DNA from: a virus
DNA length: 23,028 nucleotides
IMG/VR virus record: IMGVR_UViG_3300023301_000112
Coordinates: 1-23,028 of that record
Strand: one strand, 5' to 3'
The translations under genes and the position numbers were made by a program. Shown here one piece after another: positions 1 through 5,076 of this stretch (its first letter is position 1; every line of letters starts with the position of its first letter). A model generated the notes under the pieces. The model was not told where the DNA came from and made no database searches. It worked only from the letters and a program-made list of their open reading frames with translations.

Positions 1-1
1 T

Positions 2-841
2 GATCTGGGAATTTTCTCCCTTACTTCTGACATTGTGCACACGAACTCAATAAAACTTGTCGGCGGTGCGAATATAGTTTTCGACGTTCCTAATTCTATT
101 TTTAATGATACTGCTCAAGTAAAATCAATCAACTTTTCTACTCGTGAATTATTCGAGGGTGCAGGTAATAATTACCCTGTTATTGACTGGGGTAATTATG
201 CATTAGTTAACGTCAACTTATACAATGGCGGCGGTCTTCTAACTTGGGATGGTTCAGGCGTTTTAATCAGGGACAACGGCGGCACCATTGCTTTTCAAGC
301 CTCAGATAGAACGCTTCGCGATACGGCTGGAATCACTGTCTTAGATTTTTCAGGAATGTATTTAGCCGACGTATTTGGAAATCAATCTGTTAATTGGGCT
401 AACAGAACTTTATTAGACGTTAGCAGTCAGACATCTGTGGATTACAGCAATAGGGATTTAGTTGACTCAAATTTTGGCGCATCTGTAGACTGGCAAGACC
501 GATTCTTGACCGATTCGGTTGGGGCCGTGTCCGTAAACTGGGAGAACAGAGAACTTAAAAACGGTGGCGGTAGCACGGTTCTTACCTATAGTTCTGACTT
601 AGAGGTCTCCGATTCAGTTAACTTCGTTTTCAGCGACGTCGTGGGAACTAAAATCGGTAGTCAAACAGACCAGAAATTATCATTCTGGGGTGCGACTCCC
701 GTAGACCAACCGGCCACTTCGGTGGCATCGGCGACACGAGTTGGAGTCGCTGGCACAACGGTAACCATCAATGACACTTTCGACGGTTACACAATCGCGA
801 AGGTCGTTAGGGCTTTGCGACACACGGGCCTTCTAGCTTAA
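2..841 (+). CDS. Tail fibre / virion appendage protein, C-terminal part (5' end outside window)
   Basis: The frame is open from base 2 and continues leftwards, so the real start is probably outside the window; a GTG at 35 is the first internal candidate, without a clear ribosome site. The visible part is almost wholly short beta-rich repeats. Four units of exactly 16 residues begin SVNW, SVDY, SVDW and SVNW (bases 386-577), each with an NR/DR-x-L core, and more diverged units precede them. After the repeats comes a segment with GTKIGSQTDQKLSFWGATPV, a pattern I recognise from the C-terminal ends of phage fibre and baseplate-associated proteins. The last part (DTFDGYTIAKVVRALRHTGL) resembles the helix that ends such proteins. 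Inferred role: host-binding appendage or fibre shaft. Family-level call only; which fibre this is cannot be told. Confidence 0.65.
   Translation, partial: DLGIFSLTSDIVHTNSIKLVGGANIVFDVPNSIFNDTAQVKSINFSTRELFEGAGNNYPVIDWGNYALVNVNLYNGGGLLTWDGSGVLIRDNGGTIAFQASDRTLRDTAGITVLDFSGMYLADVFGNQSVNWANRTLLDVSSQTSVDYSNRDLVDSNFGASVDWQDRFLTDSVGAVSVNWENRELKNGGGSTVLTYSSDLEVSDSVNFVFSDVVGTKIGSQTDQKLSFWGATPVDQPATSVASATRVGVAGTTVTINDTFDGYTIAKVVRALRHTGLLA
386..577 (+). repeat. Four in-frame 48-base repeats in the fibre gene
   Basis: Four consecutive 16-residue units read SVNWANRTLLD-, SVDYSNRDLVD-, SVDWQDRFLTD- and SVNWENRELKN-. The period is exactly 48 bases. Diverged copies with the same aromatic/L-x-D pattern extend back to about base 125 and on to about 610. 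Such units usually form a repetitive beta shaft. Confidence 0.75.
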
Positions 842-853
842 GGAGAAAATAAA

Positions 854-1165
854 ATGAGTTTGATTAGATCAAAACCAGCACCGATGACGACACTAGACCG
901 GATCGCAGTTTCTAACTCACAGTGCCTCGCGCAAATGAAGCGCACTGTAACTGAAACCTATGAGCTTTTATGGGGCACGAAAGGGCAAACGCCTCAACAA
1001 GTTTGTGACTTGATGGGCAACCAATCGGCTCTCGGCTTTACCCTTCACGGCAAGCTGCAAGAAATGATTTACGCTCTCGACCCGACATGGGTTCCACTTC
1101 TGCCCACACACGAATACGTGAAGAACGCCGACGGCACCGTAACAATTGGAGAGATCCTCGTATGA
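854..1165 (+). CDS. Hypothetical phage protein (103 aa)
   Basis: An ATG follows an AGGAGAAAATAAA ribosome site 12 bases after the fibre gene stop, so the start is well supported. The product is soluble-looking, with no signal peptide or membrane segment. It has a helical N-terminal half and a C-terminal stretch DPTWVPLLPTHEYVKNADG followed by a short beta end. I do not recognise the family. Its place directly after a fibre gene would fit a small tail-associated or fibre-assembly protein, but nothing in the sequence proves this. Its stop overlaps the next start (ATGA at 1162-1165). Confidence 0.6.
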   Translation: MSLIRSKPAPMTTLDRIAVSNSQCLAQMKRTVTETYELLWGTKGQTPQQVCDLMGNQSALGFTLHGKLQEMIYALDPTWVPLLPTHEYVKNADGTVTIGEILV

Positions 1166-1278
1166 CCAAAGAACAAGCACTAGCGATCATCGCTCAGCTC
1201 GCGGCCAACTACCGTGGCACGCTCGACGAGCACAAACACATTCAAGAAGCCCTTAAGATTTTAAAGGAGACACCGTAA
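1162..1278 (+). CDS. Small hypothetical protein (38 aa)
   Basis: I chose the ATG at 1162, which overlaps the previous stop as ATGA. A longer reading from 1087 would overlap the preceding gene by 79 bases and has no ribosome site. The product begins MTKEQALAII and is one or two short amphipathic helices (HKHIQEALKILKE). Its stop runs into the next start as TAATG at 1276-1280, so translation is probably coupled on both sides. The function is unknown; very small proteins of this shape are common between phage structural genes. Confidence 0.5.
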   Translation: MTKEQALAIIAQLAANYRGTLDEHKHIQEALKILKETP

Positions 1279-1760
1279 TGGACATGAATATTAACGTACT
1301 GAGACAGGCAAACGCGTTCTTTGAACTAATGAAAGACGCCGACAAGAAGAAAGCGCTTCTGCAAGAGATCATTGCTGGCAAAGAGCAAATTGCCGCAGCC
1401 TTTACTGAGCTTGAGGCTATCGAAAAAGACACTAAAGAAAAGCATAAAGAATCTGTAGCTCTTATGGCCTCCGCTCAAGCGAGTGCTGCTGAGTTGCAGG
1501 GGCAGGCCAAGAAGCTGGAAGCCAAAGAATTGGCGATTAAAGCGTCCAACAAAGAGCTTGCTGAGTCTTTGAAGTCGCTTAAAAAACAGCAAGCCGAATC
1601 CAGCGCCTTGTCTGAGGATCTTAAAGAGAAGGCAGCAGCTTTTGATGAAAAGGTTTCTAAAGCATCTGAGGAGATTGAGGCCATGAAGGCTCACGCTGCC
1701 GGAGCCAAACTTGTTTACGACTCCAAGCTTGCAGCGCTCAAGAAGACTATGGGCGAATAG
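1278..1760 (+). CDS. Coiled-coil protein (160 aa)
   Basis: The start overlaps the previous stop (TAATG), with AAAGGAGACACCGTA as ribosome site. From about residue 30 to 155 the sequence is an almost unbroken Lys/Glu/Ala/Leu-rich coiled coil with no cysteines, and there is no membrane segment or signal peptide. Low-complexity coiled coils of this kind can be scaffold, chaperone or fibre-linker proteins in phages. The position between fibre genes and the lysis cassette gives no firm clue. The coding call is good; the function is unknown. Confidence 0.6.
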   Translation: MDMNINVLRQANAFFELMKDADKKKALLQEIIAGKEQIAAAFTELEAIEKDTKEKHKESVALMASAQASAAELQGQAKKLEAKELAIKASNKELAESLKSLKKQQAESSALSEDLKEKAAAFDEKVSKASEEIEAMKAHAAGAKLVYDSKLAALKKTMGE

Positions 1761-1762
1761 CC

Positions 1763-2326
1763 ATGGGACCTAAAGCACCTAAAGAGAAAGTCATCCCCAA
1801 GGAAGTTGCGTTGGCTTACGCCGCGCATCTAGCGCGCAAATCCTTGCATGATTGGTGCTGGGAAGTGAACTACGCCATTAACTCGCGTCATCCCAGGTTC
1901 TTCGTCTACAACACCAAGACCGGCGAGTTCTACAAGTACAAGACCGCTCACGGGATTGGCGGATCTAACCGCACTCCCAAGGATGGCAAGTGTCGTGAGT
2001 TCTCCAACGTGCCTGGGAGCTTCATGTCGAGCCTTGGAGTTGTGCGTACAGGTAACAAGATCCGCTCCGACGCGACGGGCATCTCGGTACGTCTTCAAGG
2101 CTTGTCGATCACGAACTCTCGCATGGGTCCTCGTGGGTGTCATTTACATGGCGGTGCCTACGTGGTCGAATCCGACAACTCGGTGTGTGGGTACTCTCAG
2201 GGTTGCGTCGTGACCGATGATAAGTACATCTCTCGCAAAGACGGCGGCGAGCTGATAGAATGGCTCAAGGACGGATCAATTGGGGTGATCCATCACAACG
2301 GGAGCTTCTTCGAGGGGAAAGTATGA
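1763..2326 (+). CDS. YkuD_2-type L,D-transpeptidase-fold protein; candidate lysis enzyme
   Basis: 187 residues. The core from about residue 90 to 150 follows the YkuD_2 pattern of murein L,D-transpeptidase catalytic domains: TGISVRLQGL, then HLHG (His129, Gly130), then YSQGC (Ser145, Gly147, Cys148). Cys148 would be the nucleophile and His129 its partner. No signal peptide or membrane segment is visible, so access to the periplasm would need a holin, as for a classical endolysin. Known members attack or form peptide cross-links in peptidoglycan. Next to a lysozyme-like gene and a spanin-like pair, a lysis or wall-remodelling role is the natural inference. The start at 1763 has only a weak ribosome site (GGGCGA). 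The family call is from motif reading alone. Confidence 0.65.
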   Translation: MGPKAPKEKVIPKEVALAYAAHLARKSLHDWCWEVNYAINSRHPRFFVYNTKTGEFYKYKTAHGIGGSNRTPKDGKCREFSNVPGSFMSSLGVVRTGNKIRSDATGISVRLQGLSITNSRMGPRGCHLHGGAYVVESDNSVCGYSQGCVVTDDKYISRKDGGELIEWLKDGSIGVIHHNGSFFEGKV

Positions 2327-2940
2327 ACTACATTCTGTATTGGACCTTTGTAGCTCTTGCGTCGGTAAGCATCCTTCAGTTCGTTTCGGGATGCGCCACC
2401 GTGCCGCCTGAAATCCCTACCGTAACCCGACACGAAACCGTGAAACCCTACGCTAGCTGGCCGAATCAGGAGTGGGCTAAGGTCGCTCTCGAAGCAGTAC
2501 GGGCCGAGAAGCTTACAAGCATTCCCATTACGGACGGTAAACTGTTTTGTCCGAAAGGACTCACTGAGCGCAACTGGGTCCACCTCATGGCTGGCATTGT
2601 TACCTATGAATCCAACTTCAAGCCAAGCGCTACATACAGAGAAGCCTTCAAGTCCTCTAATGGGCAGTACGTTCTATCTAGCGGACTTTTCCAAATAAGT
2701 ATTTCTTCCACACAGCAAGCACGCTACGGGTGCAAGTGGTTCAGCCAGGCTGAGCTTCTCGATCCAGTTAAGAACATCCAGTGCTCAGCTAAAGTCATTC
2801 GTGCGCTGGTAACAGAGAACAAAGCTGTTACTAACCACACGGGCACCGCATACAAGGGCACCGCACGTTACTTCTCGACCATGCGCCCAAGTGGCAAGCT
2901 CTCGCAGATCAAAGGCCTTATGGCCAAGTGGTGCGAGTGA
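2323..2940 (+). CDS. Lipoprotein with lysozyme/SLT-like transglycosylase domain
   Basis: The ATG at 2323 follows GAGGGGAAAGT and overlaps the previous stop (ATGA); a reading from 2260 would add residues before an obvious signal peptide. The 205-residue product starts with a hydrophobic segment (about 4-22) ending in VSGC, a lipobox with Cys24 as the lipidated residue. The region 85-160 resembles the goose-lysozyme/SLT fold: catalytic Glu candidate in TYESNF (Glu96), then SSGLFQIS (119-126), and paired cysteines that may form disulfides. Expected role: cleavage of peptidoglycan glycan strands from a membrane-anchored periplasmic position. It may be the main endolysin, a wall-remodelling enzyme, or a virion/entry enzyme; the lysis neighbourhood favours the first two. 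Confidence 0.7.
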   Translation: MNYILYWTFVALASVSILQFVSGCATVPPEIPTVTRHETVKPYASWPNQEWAKVALEAVRAEKLTSIPITDGKLFCPKGLTERNWVHLMAGIVTYESNFKPSATYREAFKSSNGQYVLSSGLFQISISSTQQARYGCKWFSQAELLDPVKNIQCSAKVIRALVTENKAVTNHTGTAYKGTARYFSTMRPSGKLSQIKGLMAKWCE

Positions 2941-2941
2941 C

Positions 2942-3154
2942 ATGCTCTCCCTGGAAGTCATTAACGTAATCATTCAAGGAGTGGTCGGGTTCTTCCTGGC
3001 CTACTTCGCGTATGACTTCCTGACGGAGTTTAAGAAGCTTCGTGAATCGGTTACGGCTCTCAACTCCTCAATGAGCGTTGTTGTGAATCGGCTAGAACGC
3101 GTTGAGCATGACCACGGTCGGCGACTAGACCGCCTGGAGACAGAGGTTCTGTGA
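2942..3154 (+). CDS. Small membrane protein with coiled coil, candidate holin or spanin-like
   Basis: I chose the ATG at 2942, one base after the previous stop; longer readings run into the lysozyme-like gene. The 70-residue product has one membrane segment at about residues 5-26 (VINVIIQGVVGFFLAYFAY), then a charged coiled coil (LTEFKKLRE... to LDRLETEVL). This is the shape of XhlA-like or single-TM holin-associated proteins, and also of short i-spanins. Its place right after the two wall enzymes supports a lysis role. No family-specific motif is visible, so holin remains an inference. Confidence 0.55.
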   Translation: MLSLEVINVIIQGVVGFFLAYFAYDFLTEFKKLRESVTALNSSMSVVVNRLERVEHDHGRRLDRLETEVL

Positions 3155-3573
3155 AGATCAAAGCGCCACCAGGTTGGGATACTGACCTCTGGCGGCAAGC
3201 CCGTGAAGTCGGGCTGGAATGTGTTCTTGTTGTTGATAATCCCGACTTCGAGCTGCTTGTCGACACAGACACCCACAACAAAGGCGTCCGCTCCACTGGC
3301 CCAGATAAAGAGTTCCTTAAGATTATGCAAGCGGCCTGCATAAAGGGGCTGACGGAACCCAACCCTGAATGGCGTGGTGAGTGGTGTGAAAAGCCGATGC
3401 ACACTAAGCCCAAAGACATGGGTTGGCAGGTTTCTAGCGACCACCTTAAAACGACTATTTCTATAGGAAGCACTAAAGAATTGCAGCGTCTAAGCAGGTG
3501 CAGGTCTCAGCTTGTGCGCTCGATAATTAGCGCCTTCGTCACATTGAGTTTAATCCAAAACAAGTTACCATAA
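3151..3573 (+). CDS. Hypothetical protein (140 aa)
   Basis: A GTG start overlaps the previous stop (GTGA at 3151-3154). The N-terminal part, with PGWDTDLWRQAREVGLE and VVDNPDFELLVDTDTHN, looks like a compact folded domain, and there are two Trp-rich stretches around residues 70-90. The last 40 residues are basic and Leu/Ser-rich, unlike the rest, and could reflect a frame change or a degenerate tail. An inverted repeat TTATGCA/TGCATAA lies inside the gene (3323-3343). I do not recognise a family. Its place inside the lysis cassette is the only functional hint. Confidence 0.5.
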   Translation: MKIKAPPGWDTDLWRQAREVGLECVLVVDNPDFELLVDTDTHNKGVRSTGPDKEFLKIMQAACIKGLTEPNPEWRGEWCEKPMHTKPKDMGWQVSSDHLKTTISIGSTKELQRLSRCRSQLVRSIISAFVTLSLIQNKLP

Positions 3574-3589
3574 AGAACAAGGAGAAATT

Positions 3590-3817
3590 ATGGAAAAAGC
3601 ATTTGATCTAAAAGTGTTAACCGACAAGTTGGGCGCTCGTGGTCTTGATCTGGCTGAAGATGCCGCAAAGATTGCCATCGAAGAAGTTCTGGATTGGGCC
3701 GCTGCTAGCGTTGCTCTGACTGAGAACAAGTTCGACGATCTCGTAACTCCCTTCATCCCTCAACTCAAGGCCGCTGCTCTCGCTCTGGCCGACAATGTTG
3801 ATCAAAAAGTAGGTTAA
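3590..3817 (+). CDS. Small acidic helical protein (75 aa)
   Basis: A strong ribosome site (AAGGAGAAATT) precedes the ATG. The product is Ala/Leu/Asp-rich and predicted wholly helical (MEKAFDLKVLTDKLG..., AAKIAIEEVLDWAAASVAL). There is no signal peptide, and the helices look amphipathic rather than membrane-spanning. The next gene begins 2 bases after its stop. The function is unknown; it sits between lysis-type genes. Confidence 0.55.
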   Translation: MEKAFDLKVLTDKLGARGLDLAEDAAKIAIEEVLDWAAASVALTENKFDDLVTPFIPQLKAAALALADNVDQKVG

Positions 3818-3819
3818 TT

Positions 3820-4068
3820 ATGTGGGGCGCATTGGCAAAGCTGGCAACCCCTGTCTTAAAGTGGTTAGCCCAGTTCCTACTGCTGCCCCTCATTCGTGAG
3901 CTGATCGAGTCACTCCTGGCGTCTCGCAAAGAAACGCGGGACCGCGCAGAGCGCCACAAAGAAGTGGATGAAGACGTTAAAAAAGTTGAAGATGCAGTTA
4001 CACCGGAGGAACAGGAAAATGCACTTGAAGAATTGGCTAAGCGTGCTCGCGCTCGTCGCCGTAAGTAG
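3820..4068 (+). CDS. Candidate inner-membrane spanin subunit (i-spanin, Rz-like)
   Basis: 82 residues: a hydrophobic N-terminal segment (about 8-26, PVLKWLAQFLLLPLI) followed by a highly charged, coiled-coil periplasmic-type part rich in Arg, Lys and Glu, ending in ARARRRK. The 3' end overlaps by 50 bases, in another frame, a gene for a small lipoprotein at 4019. That architecture is the hallmark of Rz/Rz1-type spanin pairs, which link inner and outer membrane and fuse them at the last lysis step of Gram-negative hosts. The membrane segment contains one Lys and is flanked by Arg/Glu, so it is not ideal. The ribosome site is weak (TAGGTTAATT). Synteny is stronger evidence than sequence. Confidence 0.5.
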   Translation: MWGALAKLATPVLKWLAQFLLLPLIRELIESLLASRKETRDRAERHKEVDEDVKKVEDAVTPEEQENALEELAKRARARRRK

Positions 4069-4315
4069 CTGTTCGGCTATTCGCAAAGACTTCCCGCCTC
4101 CCGACATTGACCTCGGCGTTGCTATCTGGAACGGGTCTACCGAGACTTCCTACGGTTACTTCACTCCGTATTTTTACGAGAGCCGTAAATCATATCGTCA
4201 ACCTTCAGAACAGATGTTCCGTGAAAAGGTTTTTTTAATCAAAGCTAGTCACTTCGGGGCGTTGGAGAAATACGTCGGCGACCTGGAGTCTCAGATTTCT
4301 AAGAGGTGTAAATGA
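4019..4315 (+). CDS. Small lipoprotein, candidate outer-membrane spanin subunit (o-spanin, Rz1-like)
   Basis: I chose the ATG at 4019, preceded by a strong GGAGGAACAGGAAA site. The product begins MHLKNWLSVLALVAVSSCSA, a Sec/lipoprotein signal with lipobox VSSC and Cys18 as the lipidated residue. The mature part is about 80 residues, with a short Pro run (FPPPD) after the anchor, aromatic residues in the middle and a charged helical end. The start lies inside the preceding membrane-protein gene in a different frame (50-base overlap), as in spanin pairs. At 98 residues it is larger than lambda Rz1 but within the range of other o-spanins. Lipoprotein call strong; spanin call inferred from layout. 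Confidence 0.55.
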   Translation: MHLKNWLSVLALVAVSSCSAIRKDFPPPDIDLGVAIWNGSTETSYGYFTPYFYESRKSYRQPSEQMFREKVFLIKASHFGALEKYVGDLESQISKRCK

Positions 4316-5073
4316 AAAACCTATTACTGATTCTATTACTTGTGTCTGGGGCTGCTTTTGCCCAATCTAACATCACGGGGATTAATCCCCCCAACAGTGG
4401 AGACGTTGATTACGTCAACAAGATCAAGAACTCGTTCACAGCCGTTGATGGCCACGACCACTCCGCAGGTAAGGGGCTTCCAGTCTCACGTATTGGAGCG
4501 CAGGTTGTAGGCGCTGCTGAGCTTGCTGTAGGCGCTGTTGGCAACACACAGTTGGCTAACGACGCTGTAACAACGGCTAAGATTTTAAACAGCAACGTAA
4601 CAACTGGCAAGCTTGCGGACGGAGCGGTGACGAAAGCAAAACTTAGTGCTGCTAACTGTCAGATAAGCGCAAACTCTGGGCTTTTCAGTACAACATCGAC
4701 CTCTTATGTTGACGTTACAAACCTTAGCGTTACCCTGACCGTGACGGGTCGACCCGTCCACCTTATGATTGTGAGCAATGGTGGTGGCGGAGCGTCGGGC
4801 ACAACAGACGTTTATTCGCAGAAATCTTCTGGAGCTTTCGACGTAAGCAGCTATTTTAGGTTTGTAGAAGGAGTTGTGATCCTGTCCGACCACATTCTTG
4901 CAGCCCCCTTCCCCTCTGGGTTTGCTAGGCTTACGTCTCCTGCGTCTGTCTTGAGTCATCTATATATACCGTCGGCTGGAACTTACACTTATAAATTACA
5001 AGTAGTTTCCTTAACGGGCGGCGTCCACTCGGTTGGGGTTTCCAACGCCAAACTCGTCGTCTGTGAAATGTAA
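4312..5073 (+). CDS. Exported fibre-like protein with signal peptide and jelly-roll C-terminus
   Basis: The start overlaps the previous stop (ATGA). Residues 1-18 (MKNLLLILLLVSGAAFAQ) form a textbook Sec signal peptide with cleavage expected after AFA. Residues about 60-112 are pseudo-repeats of the fibre-shaft type (NTQLANDAVTTAKIL, GKLADGAVTKAKLSA). Residues about 115-253 look like a beta-sandwich/jelly-roll seen at the tips of phage fibres and in some bacterial surface proteins (VDVTNLSVTLTVTGRPV, PSAGTYTYKLQVVS). There are exactly two cysteines, Cys116 and Cys251, at the two ends of that domain, suiting a disulfide in an oxidising compartment. A signal peptide is unusual for a virion fibre. 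It may be a secreted or periplasmic protein rather than a particle component. Confidence 0.6.
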   Translation: MKNLLLILLLVSGAAFAQSNITGINPPNSGDVDYVNKIKNSFTAVDGHDHSAGKGLPVSRIGAQVVGAAELAVGAVGNTQLANDAVTTAKILNSNVTTGKLADGAVTKAKLSAANCQISANSGLFSTTSTSYVDVTNLSVTLTVTGRPVHLMIVSNGGGGASGTTDVYSQKSSGAFDVSSYFRFVEGVVILSDHILAAPFPSGFARLTSPASVLSHLYIPSAGTYTYKLQVVSLTGGVHSVGVSNAKLVVCEM

Positions 5074-5076
5074 CCG

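Noticed and set aside
3001-3473. Two overlapping minus-strand frames opposite the lysis genes
   Set aside because: Composition is that of shadow reading; the plus-strand genes have coupled starts and clear membrane and coiled-coil patterns.
3540-3590. TTGAGT/TACCAT-like promoter before the small acidic gene
   Set aside because: Both boxes are weak, the spacing is short (16), and the gene lies in a continuous run; chance match in AT-rich sequence.
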